Of a DNA stretch of 64,000 nucleotides, positions 34,401 to 45,807 are shown one piece after another. The stretch is from assembly GCA_014905825.1 (NCBI GenBank), contig JACGCN010000029.1:62001-126000 (forward strand). The letters are read 5' to 3'. The translations under genes and the position numbers were made by a program. The DNA comes from Lyophyllum atratum. Taxonomy: Eukaryota > Basidiomycota > Agaricomycetes > Agaricales > Lyophyllaceae. The notes beneath the pieces are model-generated. The model was not told where the DNA came from, made no database searches, and saw nothing but the letters and a program-made list of their open reading frames with translations. The number at the start of each line of letters is the position of its first letter. Positions within the stretch are counted from its first letter, which is position 1.

Positions 34401-36537
34401 TGGGATCAAAGTAAGGACTCCATAACCGCTTTAGTGTGCCTTTCATGCTGAACCTTTGCGATAGTTTTCAGCAAGCCAGAAATTGTATTTGCCAGGACAT
34501 CACCCAAGCATAAACTTGAAATCGGTATTTCATTGTTTATTTCTTGCCCATCCTGTTCCTCAACGGTCCTTGCAGTGAAACGAGCACAAGCATTAGGGCA
34601 CATTGTCGGAGTGTAAGTTGGAACAGATTTTCATCTTGAACCGCTCACTCATCACTTAAATAACCCAAACAGCACAGGAGACGGCGTCAACGACGCACCT
34701 GCATTAAAAAAGGTATGTTTCGTTTTTCTCAAGTATGGCATATCTTCTCACCTCAATGTTGACAGGCTGATCTTGGAATTGCTATGAATATATCTGGATC
34801 GGACGTTTCCAAGGAAGCCGCGAATATGATCCTCCTCGGTAAGAGCATTGTCAATAATATCCTCCATATTACTAACAGTGAATCCTTAGATGATAATTTC
34901 GCATCAACAGTTAGTGAGTCCAGTAACTTCAATACGCTGGGAGACCCTGCGACTAATGTATGAGCTTAAGATGGAGTTGCGGAAGGGCGACTTATATTTG
35001 TGAACCTGAAGCGGTCTATCCAGTATGATCCTCACAGAATTCTTGTCTGCCTCATATCTAAATCCCTGTTTTCTAGGTATACCCTGACCCACAGTACGCC
35101 GGAAGTTATTCCTCAACTACTCTGTACGCCGCAGTGTTGTACCCTGATGTTCCATGAATTTAACGATCTTGCAGATGTCGTTCTGCCTATCCCCCTCCCT
35201 TTGTCCGCTATCCTCATTCTCGTGATCGGTTCGTCCCTCTTAGAGTCTCATGCTGCTGTGCCTTCGCTCAATTCTTTCAACAGATCTCGGTTTTGAGCTT
35301 TGTGCCGCTGTAAGAAATTTATCAAAAATCTCTCTCGGACTACCTCTTATGGCTACGTTCAGCTTACCTTTGCATGGGATAGGCCAGAAACAGAAGACGG
35401 TCTGATGAGAATGAATCCCCGCAAGCCAGGTACGAGTGCTTTCCCTCCATCAACTATCTTTCTTCCCCTAAATACCCACCAGTCAACGAGAACTCGATCA
35501 GATCCCTGAAAAAACGTGCCTTGCGCCGTTCACGAACCCTTGGCACAACCACTCTCGACTCAGAAAACCGTGGTCTAAAATCCATGCGCCGCAACCGCCT
35601 TGCTCTGCTCGTGAAGAAGCTTCGGGCTCCTTTCACCCGCGTGTTCTGGGAAGATTTGATGGAACACTCTGATAGCGAGAGTCTGGTCGACATGAAGTTA
35701 CTGAGCTACGCATACTTGGAGGCTGGCATGATCGAAATGATCGGAGCGTCAGTATACTTTCTCGCCATTTACCGATCCTTACTGAATGGTTCCTCAGGCT
35801 ACTCGCGTACTTTGTGGTGTTCTTCAAGAACGGATTCACGCCACACGAGCTTCGCATCACGCAGAAGGCAGGGAGTGCGTGAACCCATCATCTCAGCCCA
35901 TCTACCTTTTTATAACCTAATCTACTTGTACATCGCAGTTTACTACACCTCTTCGAGCCCAGATTTTGTCAACAGTCGAGGGCAAGTTATCACAGCCTCC
36001 AAACAAATCGACGCGCTCGCACAAGCACAGTCTATTTTCTATCTCTCCATTTTCATAACCCAGTGCTTCAATGTGCGTATCACCCTTTACGGAGAAAGAA
36101 ACAACTCATTCTCTTCATCAGGTCTTCGCCGTCAAAGCTAAACTCTCCTTCCCCTTTGGTCGCCGCGTCATCAGCAACAAGTGGAATTTCGTGGGTATAC
36201 TAGCTGGTGCATGTCTCGGGATGTTCATCATCTACACGCCCCCCCTCCACGTCGTCTTCGGCGGGTCCTTCCGCCTATCGCCCCTATATTGGCTCATTCC
36301 CGTGGCATTTGGTGTCCTACTACTCATATGGGCGTCTCTACGCGTGCTGTTGCTCCGGAAGTCGATGGAACGTTCAAAAGTCAAGGAGATCAAAGGCCTG
36401 ATGATGTGTGAGTTTTACAAATTGTTTATCGATCTTGAGAAGGTCACTGACTTCGATGCAGTCCCGACCATGAGGACGATGAGCATGAGGTCGCGTCATT
36501 GATATATAGAGAGGAGGCTAACGCAAGCAGAAAATGA
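31401..36537 (+). CDS. P-type cation ATPase, Na+/K+-ATPase alpha-like (IIC)
   Basis: This is an ion-pumping membrane ATPase. The start at 31401 gives MDDSPPKDTPPSDQVSP, an N-terminal hydrophilic tail. The cation-ATPase N-domain includes FGLTTAEAQLRLQRDGRN. The A-domain motif is SSLTGESEPQ, and M4 contains FVPEGLPSVV. The phosphorylation site is ATDKTGTLTRNQMT, with IKGAPERVL in the nucleotide domain, MMVTGDHPKTAEAIA and VTGDGVNDAPALKKADLG. M5-M6 reads YTLTHSTPEVIPQLLY and PLPLSAILILVIDLGFELCA. The KKADLGIAMNISGSDVSKEA block and M7-M10 (LEAGMIEMIGA, FITQCFNVFAVK, FPFGRRVISNKWNF) resemble animal Na+/K+-ATPase more than fungal ENA pumps. About twenty introns are needed. Two exon details stand out: a 5-nt microexon at 33114-33118 and two overlapping donors for the last intron (stops at 36502 or 36537). 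Confidence 0.9.
33114..33118 (+). other. Inferred 5-nt microexon of the P-type ATPase
   Basis: GTTCG lies between a 56-nt intron (33058-33113) and a 50-nt intron (33119-33168), both GT-AG. Including it joins GVETLG to SLTLLATDKTG in frame. Skipping it changes the frame directly before the phosphorylation motif. CTAAT branch-like sequence is present in the first intron. Confidence 0.6.
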
Positions 36538-36602
36538 CACCCCCACGACCAGTCAATGCATACTCGTATAATGATGTATATATGTCCGAACTTATGACCA
36601 TT

Positions 36603-37424
36603 CTAAAGACGATAGATCCAAGAAGACTTGAATACGGCTTCGAATCGACTTGCTGTAGATGAAAATATCATCAGTGGCTCTTTCGATATGAAGTAAAGTC
36701 CTGTCAGGACTGGTAGGATAAGGCCAAGAACGACTTTCGCGCGTCTTTTGAACCGTGCTTCGACCGGGCCACCCATATCCGAACTTCTGACAGCGCCGTT
36801 CCCAAGGTACGTATTCCAAATTACAGCTGTCCCGTCGGCCATATGGAGACCTACAGAGCAAACGAGACCAGCATAAAGGAACCAGCTGGTCAGGGGCCAT
36901 TTCTGGAGTCCTAACTTCACAAATTCGTAGTCAAGTTCAGAAGGACCAACACCCGATATTGGTGCGCTTATCGTAGTCGGGTGGACGCGGTGCGTCATGA
37001 AGTGAATGGGGAGGAAGAAGAGAAATGCGGAATAACCTGTCCAACTCAGGAGGGTCGAGAGCGGGCGTGGAGGTGATTTTCGAGGTGATATGAGCCGTTT
37101 GGCGATCCCCGCGATGGCGTGGACGGCTAGAGGTCCTAGAACAAGGTATTTTTCACCAAAGTCGGTCTGGTAGTACTCTCTCCCAAGCAGCTGGAGACTC
37201 GGTCAGACGGGGCTGCTCTTGCAAATGATCAGACATACCATTGTCTGTGATGACAATGAAGCACCTCCAAGATTCGCCATTGCTGGTGCAGTGAGGTGGA
37301 TAAGGATGAAGGTCGTAATAAACGGAGTTGCTCCATGTGAGAGCTTGGTTAAACACGCCAAGACGTTCTGGCGAAAGGTGTGTCCCTTTTCGGAATCCTT
37401 GCGGGGGGTTGGGGATGTAGGCAT
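36603..37424 (-). CDS. MCP1-like mitochondrial membrane protein (DUF1691)
   Basis: The protein resembles fungal Mcp1, a mitochondrial outer-membrane multi-pass protein that in yeast recruits Vps13 for lipid transport. The start at 37424 gives MPTSPTPRKDSEKGHTF. The hallmark first helix region reads KLSHGATPFITTFILIHLTA. After an intron (donor GTATGT) come LLGREYYQTDFGEKYLVL, SWTGYSAFLFFLPIHFMTHR, GPSELDYEFVKLGLQ, WPLTSWFLYAGLVCSVGLH and VVLGLILPVLTGLYFIS. Five or so membrane helices are visible. The Vps13 link is by analogy only. The 3' end lies 65 bp from the ATPase stop (convergent). Confidence 0.85.
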
Positions 37425-37754
37425 ATTTCGACGATCAGGAGTTCTAGACACACGTCGTGCGCGTCGAAGTTGGCGTGCCACTGGATGCCGTCGCGTGATA
37501 TGAGACCCGCTGAGTCGCGGGTGATGGGCAAGCAAGAGAAGTTGTTTATCAGTCGTTGACACCAGCACCGCCACTCGCGGACTCGACCAGTAGATTGAAC
37601 TTCAACTTGGCCCACCGCCGAATTCATCATGCGCATCGACTATCCGCTATCCTCGAGCCTCCCAGAACCCGAGTGGCCTGGATCTCCTACATCTTGTAGA
37701 AAACTTCCTAGATAGTTAAGAGACCGCATACCAACGGAAAGCAACGGAATCCCA
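37425..37754. other. Promoter region of the MCP1-like gene
   Basis: This is upstream sequence of the minus-strand MCP1-like gene. Minus-strand frames continue open for some distance here, but no conserved motif supports extending the protein. Confidence 0.4.
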
Positions 37755-37937
37755 CGATCGAATCATGCCGATAAATCCTCCTTAGCTGCTTGTGCACTCG
37801 TATGCCGGAGCTGGGTACCTGCTCCTAGGTTCGTTTGGTTTGAGTTCAACCTCAAAACAGCATCGAGACAAGATATAGCCTTCATCGGTATCCCTTACTT
37901 ATATCTCCCAGATAAACTCAAGGCCGCTACCACCTAA
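37755..37937 (+). pseudogene. F-box gene fragment
   Basis: A frame translating DKSSLAACALVCRSWVPAPR followed by FVWFEFNLK matches the F-box core of basidiomycete F-box proteins. The preceding helix appears in another frame (ESHDRIM), suggesting a frameshift. The frame stops at 37935-37937 (TAA) after LPDKLKAAT. No upstream start or LRR part is attached. It sits directly in front of a full F-box gene and is best read as a decayed relative. Confidence 0.5.
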
Positions 37938-37944
37938 GAGACGA

Positions 37945-39266
37945 ATGTCATCCCCAGCAGGCCTAGTATCGCAGGAGCCGCATCTGATGCAGGCGTCTTC
38001 AACTTCATCCCTTCCTCCCACTCTGATCGATCGTATCCCAGGCGAGCTCCACGATCGTGTTATCGACCACCTTCACGCAGATCCATCAACTCTAGCAGTA
38101 TGCAGCACTGTCTGCCGTGCTTGGCTACGCGCAAGCCGGCATCACCTCCTCTCAACTCTCGAGATCCGCCGACAGAATGCATCTGCGGTGCACAGCCTTC
38201 TCAACGCACCATATTCCGCCTTGGGCATGTCTGTCCGTCGCCTCGCGCTGCGCGCAGGCAAGGATGTGCGGCCAGATCGTTTCATTGGTGACCCCCTCCC
38301 CGCAGTGGAATCTCTACTGCTATCGGCGTCGTACGTGGTTCTTGTCAAGGACTTGCTCTCATGGACGCGGTGGTACACCTACCAACTCGTTGAGCTCGCA
38401 TTATATTCCATAAAGCTTGATTCATTGGCGGAGTTCCTGTTAGGGTTGCATGAGTTCAAAGTTCTACGGCACCTCAGCTTGGCTAATGGCGTAATTTGGG
38501 CCGACCCAAGTCTCCCAATTGTGGAAGACGACGAAAAGTTGGGTGAAGCGCTGCTTCCCTCGTTACGTTCGTTGATTCTCGGTGGGCAAAGTGTCGACCT
38601 CATTTGGTGGCTCCTTGCGCATGATGTACTGTCCATTTCCCGCCTAGACCTGAGGCTACCCAACAGTCGGCGCGTCACGTTTGATTTCCCGCAGCCGTCC
38701 CTCCATCTTGGTCAGGTCTATCGCGCGTTTGGTCCGAACCTGCGCGAACTCGATTTGTATGAGGACCAACAGAGTGCGTAGCCTTCCCCGTCTTCGTGCC
38801 CTGATTATCGTTGAAGTGCGCGTCTCCTCTACTACCAGACACCATAGACCTGTCAGAGAACGTCAACCTCCGCGCGTTGTGGTTCCACGACATTGTTTTC
38901 TCTATTGGGGGATGGGTGAATAACCTCCTGGCACAGGTCACCTCGCCACACGTCGATACAATCACACTACACGTTTACAGCGATGATCATGGAGAAATCG
39001 TCTCCCTCGACACCTTCGACTGGCGTGCTTTCACACGGCTTCTAAGTAACGCACCATTCAGTGCTCAGCTCAAAACAATCCGAATACTCTGGCTCGGATA
39101 TTACGAAGACATGGTGCTGACCGCAGAGATCTACAAGAAGCTCGCTGAACACGTTCCAAAAACCGTGGAGTGTGTCGTTGCAGATTTAATCTCCTCAGGT
39201 GGACGAACATTCGGTGCGACAACTCACGGCCGCTTGTTTGATAGACACCACAATGTATATGTTTGA
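37945..39266 (+). CDS. F-box/LRR-like protein
   Basis: The start at 37945 gives MSSPAGLVSQEPHLMQ. The F-box core is DRIPGELHDRVIDHL followed by STLAVCSTVCRAWLRASRHH. A leucine-rich region follows (SVRRLALRAG, LRHLSLANG, LLPSLRSLILGGQ and FGPNLRELDLYED). One intron around 38773-38842 joins QQS to DTIDLSENVNLRALWFHD. The last part includes SPHVDTITLHVYSDDHGE. A clear paralogue lies inverted at 53855-55217. The predicted role, as an SCF ubiquitin-ligase adaptor, comes from the family only. Confidence 0.75.
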
Positions 39267-39645
39267 TTGTAGGATATTTTGTAGGACTTGCCATGGAGTT
39301 AGTAATACATTTTAGATTCCATGAAAATATCGTCTAGTCATTCGCGGAGAATATTGCAATAGAGACGAGGCAGACGCATCAGGAAGTGATCCTACTACTA
39401 GAAGCGATCTTCGTTCCCCAGCGACAGTGAACTGCTCTCGCTACCGGTCCGGTATTGACACTGCTGCACAAGCCTTCACACTTGGTACTGACCACAATAG
39501 GCTGACATGGGCGCGTCGCTCGACGTGAAAAACCTGGTTGGATGCATAGACTGAAATAGATATAGATATACATGGTACTATGAAGGACTTGGGGGAACGG
39601 TGAAAGAGATCGAGATCCGACCTTCATACGGTATCGTAAAGATGT
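39267..39645. other. Convergent intergenic region
   Basis: This lies between the 3' ends of the F-box/LRR gene (+) and the F-box/propeller-like gene (-). It is AT-rich with no visible gene or repeat. Confidence 0.5.
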
Positions 39646-41237
39646 CTAGGGTTCGACAAGCTCCACGGAGGATAGTGCAGTATCCATGACAAGGACTCCA
39701 TTTATCAAGGACTGCACGATGCGCCCGGACCCTTCATCTAAGATGGGAGGCCACACCACATTCCAATCGCGAGAGTATTCGCGAGCCTTGACAGTATAGT
39801 CAGGATTTGTCCCTTTCCTATCATCCTTCCACGCAAAGCCGAGCCTAAGGGCCGAGTCACGGTGATGATGAGCAAACATCTTCTCAAATCCTAGAGCCAG
39901 ATCCGGGAACCGTGGACCTGAGAACTGTGCTAGCTCAAAAGTCTGAGGTGGCTGTTGGACGTTGTGCGGGATGACGAGGCCGTGGACTGCGCTCCCTGCA
40001 AAGAATGCGAAATGTGTTGCATTCACGTCGATGAAAGCTGCAGATATTCCACCGTGACGTGTGCGGTTCTTGGGAGGACATGGGAGCCGCCATGATGGTT
40101 CAGTTCCGTGCGTTGGGGCGGTGGCAAGGGGTTGTTCCTTGCAAACAACTGGAATGACGTCATAGATCATGAAGGTAGTGTCAGAGAAGGCGAGCAGTCT
40201 GTTGCCTGGAAGTAACCGTATACAGTCCTGTTTAGAGTGAGTAGTGGGTAGAGTGAGAATATTATGGCCACGTACTAGGTCTCCACATGAAATGACCCAT
40301 TTGCAAGGCAAGGATGATGTTGATTTGGTCCAATCAAAAACTTCGATGGAAAAGACGAGCTCTGGTGACCACATGAGTCGGCCAACGAGATGCCCATGCA
40401 GAGTAAGGTCGGCGACTTCGGCATTGTCGTGAGCTTGAAATGATCGCAGAAGGCTAGCGTTTAGGTACGCCTTATCCCCGTGGCCAACTAAAGTAACAGC
40501 CCATATGTGGATGGAGGAAGAGGATTCAGAGTGAGCTAGGAGTCAATTTAGCAAACAAAAGAGCCTGACGAGGGAAAGGAAGCCTTACGATCCTGCCAAG
40601 CTGGCGAGAGAGCCATCGTGAAAGCAAGATGTGGCGAGCGTTCATCAACGTCGATGCAGATGTGGTTGATTTCCCGGCGATCCGGGAGCATAAGTAAGAG
40701 TTTTCCATCTAGAGTGGACGAATCCAGATCGTAGACCGTTACCGATCCATCGTCACTCCCAACAAGGAGCCAACGGCCTCCTGGCACGAGACACACCCCC
40801 GATGCCGTGTGGTCTCTTATGTAACGAGTTCGAGTGGGTTTCGTGTTGTTCGATTTCCATCCAGCATCAGCACTAATTCGCTGTGTCACCCAATGTTCGA
40901 GGTCGGACGCGGAATACACTTCCAGGGGCGATTCCAGGCGAGGCGAATATTTGTGCTGGGAACGATATCGACGCAGTTGGCTACGCCAAATAGACAGGGA
41001 TTTGGAAACGATGTGCAGGTATTTGCATGTCTAAAAGACTGAGTGAGGGGGGGGGGGATGGAAGCGAAGATAGAGCGGGTTTACCTGGCGGATCTTCATT
41101 AAAGAATACCAGTCTAATTCCTCCATTATCTTCGTTGTCAGTTCCAGCGGTAGCGTGATTAGAGTGTCACAGGCCATAGGGGTAAGATTCGCCTGGGCAG
41201 TGGACGACGGATGTGCAGAAAGGCTGGGAGGCGGCAT
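39646..41237 (-). CDS. F-box protein with propeller-like C-terminal region
   Basis: The start at 41237 gives MPPPSLSAHPSSTAQ. The F-box core is ITLPLELTTKIMEELDWYSL. It continues after an intron as TCKYLHIVSKSLSIWRSQLR. A beta-propeller-like region follows, with GVCLVPGGRWLLVGSDDGSV, TVYDLDSS, CIRLLPGNRLLAFSD and ISAAFIDVNATHFAFFAGSA. It ends at VLVMDTALSSVELVEP. Fungal F-box proteins with this layout are common in Agaricomycetes. The WD-like character is inferred from strand patterns; repeats are degenerate. Confidence 0.72.
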
Positions 41238-41924
41238 ATCTGGTCCCCTTAGTAAGGTCGAAGTTCAATCTGCTTCGAAGGGGCCCTTGGGAATGCCTCC
41301 TGTTTCCGGCCCTGCCTTTGCCCCAAATTGACCAACCGTTCTCCACGTGTGCTGGGATTGGTTAGCACCATCCCTGAAGCTGATTGTAACCGGCAGCTGC
41401 CAACGACTAGGTAGGGATGTCACTAGCACGGCGTCGCAGTCTACAGCGGCGCTCGCAACTGCTGGCCCTCGTCCTTGAAGCTTATGAAGTGAGGCAGGAG
41501 ATCCAGGTAAAAAGCACGGAATATTCTGTTCTCACGGTGATCTTCCCAACTAGAATAGGTATGTCGCGGCATTGTATCCGAACATAAAGCGCTACCCAGA
41601 AGAATGTCAGAATTATCACAGCCGGTGTGGTGGACTGGGTTCATCGGCGAGTCTTTGTGAGGCATGAGTAGAGCGGGTCTATGATCTATCGTCTGCACCC
41701 TAGGAGTTTGATCTTGTCATGAACCTGCCACCCAGCTGCCACTGCACCACTACCGTTACGTTTTTTTTGAACCCATGACTACATACCAGTGTCTGCCCAT
41801 GCATTCCAATTTTTTGATAAAAACGCTGCTTAGATGCTGCCGATCTTAGGATGCGGGAGTCGAGAGGGCGGGCGAATTGTTCAAAACTGAAGAGGGTCTC
41901 CACTTCACGATACGAAAAAAAGAA
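41238..41924. other. Region between the F-box gene and the tRNA
   Basis: Promoter of the minus-strand F-box gene lies at the left end. Two minus-strand ORFs (41441-41698 and 41700-41903) have no recognisable motif and are probably chance frames. The tRNA terminator at 41914-41920 lies at the right end. Confidence 0.45.
41914..41920 (-). terminator. Pol III terminator of tRNA-Asp
   Basis: A run of seven A on the plus strand is a T7 run on the minus strand, four bases after the tRNA 3' end. This is a standard RNA polymerase III stop signal. Confidence 0.75.
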
Positions 41925-42018
41925 CTCTCTGCCTGGGAGTCGAACCCAGCTTTCGCGCGTATCCGTAGTCTAGTACACAGATGACAGGCGCGTGTACTAA
42001 CCGATATACTAGCAAAGA
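41925..42018 (-). tRNA. tRNA-Asp (GTC) with 22-nt intron
   Basis: Read on the minus strand, the 5' acceptor strand TCTTTGC (42018-42012) pairs with GCAGAGA (41932-41926) with one G-U pair. The D-arm region is GTATATCGGTTAGTAC. The anticodon stem CGCGC pairs with GCGCG, the loop is CTGTCAC, and the anticodon GTC sits exactly at positions 34-36 (41985-41983). A 22-nt intron (about 41981-41960) follows position 37, the canonical place. The T-arm is CTGGG-TTCGACT-CCCAG. The mature length without intron is 72 nt including the discriminator G. A T7 terminator follows. Splicing would require the Sen complex, of which SEN15 lies in this window. Confidence 0.93.
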
Positions 42019-42982
42019 CGATGAAAGTTTAAGCATCTTTTAGACTATAACAAACAAAATCCAGCCTGATGAACTTTACTTCTTGAAATCTGTCAATGAG
42101 TAGGTGCTATGATAATTGATCCGCGGTGTTCTTTGCACACCGAATGGAACTCATGGGAGGTGAAAGTAGTAATGATCCTTCTCGCGTGAATGCCGGGCGT
42201 TGGTCGGAGGTTCAGCTGTGGAGGGTGTGGGGAAGGCCGGCTACTTGAGATCAATTACCCTGGAAGTAGGCTAGCCGGCAGTTACCCTGAAATTTGTTCG
42301 TGGATCCGCTGGATATACAAAAGCCGCGGGTACCGTGAGGATGATTCCAATGGGTGAGAGTCTGACCTGCATCAGACTCGTACGTACAACACGATAATTG
42401 GGAGAAACAATGGGAGAAACTGGGATGAGCAGGAGGGAAATAGGCCTAGGAACGGTACTGCCAGAGTATGATAAATTGATGATGGAGTGCATGCGAATAA
42501 TTATAATGGTCCCTGGCAGTGCTCAGGGAAGCATTATGACGTCGACAGGCAACGTGTGGGACGAGATGTCCGGCGGAGGTCGGCAGCACCCTGGGCGCCA
42601 TATAGTGGCGCTGATCCAAGCAGAGAGCCTTATCGTTACCAAGTTTCAATCATGACGGGGGTTTGGAATTTGAGGTCTGGGTCATTTGTTAACAGGTGAC
42701 TGACACCATGCATGCATGATGGAGGTTCGTTCCTTGCGATGTGAGGTCGGCTTTACGTGCGGAACGGCAGAAATTAGTGTGCCACGTCGAAAGTGGGGCT
42801 CCATATGGGCAGCGGACGGAGCTCACGTCGGAGGCGCGGACAAAGAGAGGGGAAAGATTGGGGAAAGAGCCCCGGACCGGTGTAATCGTACATCACGTGA
42901 TGCCTGAGTTCCGGAGATTTGATCGCAAAATCACAAAGTGGAGTCCGAGGTGGTCGAACGCTGTAGTTTGTCGACGGCCACA
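42019..42982. other. Region between tRNA-Asp and the kinase gene
   Basis: No supported gene is seen. Open frames on both strands here lack motifs. The last few hundred bases are likely promoter and leader of the kinase, with a GTG-initiated extension of the frame back to 42938 that I do not use. Confidence 0.45.
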
Positions 42983-45807
42983 ATGCAAGTCGCCTTGCAT
43001 CCCTCGCCGCCGTCGTCGATATCCTCATCCCACTCGGGCTCGTCCCAGTCGCGCCTCTCGTTCCTGAGCTCCTCGTCGTCCTCGACATTCTCGGACATCT
43101 CGGTGTCCTCACTGCCGTCCCCGCCACATTCCAGTGCGAAAACCCACGCATTTTTCGCGTCGCCCTTCTCCACGCGTCCGCCATCGCCCACATATGCACC
43201 CTCACCGCCGTCGACCAAGACTTATAGCTTTTTTGCGGTCCCGGCTATAGACATTGCAACGCCGACAATAGCAACACCCACCACGCAGTCCATAGTCGAA
43301 TTAGATTTGACTAGCGAGCCAACGCCGCGCCCCAAAGACCTAGAGCCTGATTTATCGACCCTCTGGCTGTCGCGCGATCCCGATGAGCCCTCGGCCGGCT
43401 CCATTATCTCTTCAGAGCGGCAGATACCTGCACAGTGCTCACCCACCTCCGCGACCTTCTGCCCTCTCTCGCCTTCCTTGCCACCCGCCGCAAAAAACAC
43501 CAGTCTTAGGCTCCATAAGCCGCTTGGCCACGGCGCATTCTCCAGCGTCTGGCTCGCTGACGATCTTTCACCTGTGCCACTCGTCCTCCGATCCCGCCGC
43601 AGCCTCCGGGACCTCCGCCGCCAAGCTTCGCTCAAATCTCCCTCCTCCGCTAGATCCTCCAATGCTCCCTCAAGTAGACCGTCACTATCGCGCACAGGTT
43701 CGCTTCATAAGCTCCGTGCTCGCGTCCCCGGTACAAGCCCCATCCGTAGCCTAGACTCCGCCAGCATAGACGCATCTGACCACATACCTTCGAGCCTCTC
43801 TCGCACGTCTTCAACCTCCTCTACCTCTACGTCCTCATCCATAACCTCGTCCTCAAGTTCGGCAAAGGGTCGGTCACTGAGGATATCGATCACGGAACCG
43901 TCATCCCCGCCAATGGCAAGCGGTGGGTTGAGCAGAAGCAGCAGCACCAAGGGCCGCCTTGTCGCAGTGAAGATGACTGTGCGTGGTGGTGCCGGTACGG
44001 CAAGGGGCGAAGACGAGGAGAGAGAGAAGGAGCGCACGCGTGTGGCCTTTGTGAGGGAGGTGGAGGTGCTTCGTGTGAGTTGGTTTTCATTTCCTTTTTT
44101 TTTCCGGGATGTTCCTGCATCTTTTCTTGGCTTCACAATTTGCAAGGCATTTACGGGGTGCAAGAAGTGTAACGTCGCTTGAGAGTGGTCTGCGGCGAGT
44201 CCTGGGCGAGTCTTATAATAGATCAAAAGGACCCTGCCTCGGTGCCTACAAATCCAGGCGTTATGTCACCTCTTCGGTTCAGGGGTCGTCTACTTCTGTG
44301 CTCTTCTCTTCCTATGCTGCGCGCACAAGCATTCACCCCCGTCCAATATACTTATCCTTCCCCACTCCACCCTTGGCACTCATATCCCCTCTGACCCCGC
44401 ATATACCAAGACTGACTCGTACCCTCACAGCACATCTCCCACCCGAACATCACACCACTCCTCACGCACTTATCAACACCAACCCACCATGTCCTGGTCC
44501 TCCCCTACCTCCCCGGCGGCGATCTCCTCGCGCTCGTGAACACGGACGCGGCATGGACGCGGCTCCGAGAGAGCGTCCTCCAGCGCATGTGGTGCGAGCT
44601 GTGTCGCGCCGTCGGGTGGATGCACGGTGTCGGCCTCGTCCACCGCGATATCAAGCTCGAGAGTGAGTTACCTTCCTTAATTAATCATCATATATAGTAT
44701 CTGATGCGATCCTCCTTTTCGTACGCAGACATCCTCCTAACAACAGAGATCTACACCACCCTCGCCCAGCGTCCCGACGCGCCCGCACCAACCCTCGACG
44801 ACCTCCCTCCCCCGCCCGCCCCGCTCCTCAAGCTCACGGACTTTGGGCTATCGCGGTTCGTCGATATACGGTCGGAGGAGGAACGCGCGCGGGACCGCGC
44901 TGTGAGGAAGGCTGCGTCTGCCTCTACATCGAATGGTGTTAACCCAGAAGCGGCCCCTCGCGAATCTGCCACATCGGGAGAGGACGAAGACCAAGATGAC
45001 GATGAGGAGGATGAGGAAGAGGACGAAGGCCCGCTCCTCTCCACGCGGTGCGGGAGCGAGGCCTACGCCGCGCCCGAGCTCGTCACGGGCGGGGCAGCAC
45101 CTCCACCTCGAACATGCACCCGCACCCGCAGCCGGGTCCAACAAAACCGGGGCGGCACCGGCGGGAGAGGTGTATATGACGCGCGCGAGACGGACGCGTG
45201 GGCGTGCGGTGTGGTGCTGTATGCGCTCGTGGGGCGGCGGCTGCCTTTTGGGGAAGGCGTTGGAGGGAATGGGGTGGGGGTGGGGATTGGGAGGGGAGGG
45301 GAGGGGAGGGGGGTGGAGAGCCGGATGGCAAGGAGGGCGTGGTTGATGCGGATTGCAAGGGGGGAGTATGAGTGGCCGGAGGTGTCTGTTGCTGCTGCAC
45401 CCAATGGGACTGTGAATGCGAATGGGGAGGGGGATGGGGAGCTGATGGGGCGCGGGTTGGCGGCGTCTGAGGGGGCACGGAGGGTTGTTGGGAGGTTGCT
45501 TGTTCGTGATCCGAGGAAACGGGCGCGCGTGTCGGAGCTGTGGGGGGACGTGTGGATGGGCGGGGATGGGGAGGTGCAGGTTCCCCGCTCTGATGGTCGC
45601 GCGTCTCCTGCTCTATTGGACGGGGAGGAGTGGGAGGTTGACCATGAGGAGACGGAGGTGGAGATGGAGGAAGTGGAGGTGGATGGAGAGATGGGGGAGG
45701 AGGAGATGGAGCTGGCGCTGGCGGAGGCGGAGGAGGAGGTGGATGAGTTTGGGGTGCTGGTGGATCAGGATGGGATTGATGATATTGCGAGGCAGGAGGT
45801 TGTGTGA
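42983..45807 (+). CDS. Ser/Thr protein kinase with long Ser-rich N-terminus and acidic activation-loop insert
   Basis: The start at 42983 gives MQVALHPSPPSSISSSHSG and a long Ser/Pro-rich N-terminal region. The kinase domain has P-loop LGHGAFSSVWLADD, a long Ser-rich insert, and the VAIK lysine in GRLVAVKMTV. A long intron (about 44074-44428) precedes the HISHPNITPLLTHL exon. The catalytic loop is GLVHRDIKLENILL, broken by an intron after KLE. The metal loop is LLKLTDFGLSRF. A run of 16 acidic-rich residues (EDEDQDDDEEDEEEDE) lies between DFG and the T-loop CGSEAYAAPELVTG. The C-lobe has DAWACGVVLYALVGRRLPFG and LLVRDPRKRA. The C-terminal tail is very acidic. It looks like a CAMK-group fungal kinase; the substrate is unknown. 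All catalytic residues appear present. Confidence 0.84.

Noticed and set aside
37425..37574. N-terminal extension of the MCP1-like protein
   Set aside because: The frame continues upstream but starts without ATG and shows Arg-rich non-conserved sequence; the ATG at 37424 fits better.
42938..42982. Extension of the kinase to a GTG start
   Set aside because: Nuclear fungal genes normally start at ATG; the first ATG at 42983 is used.
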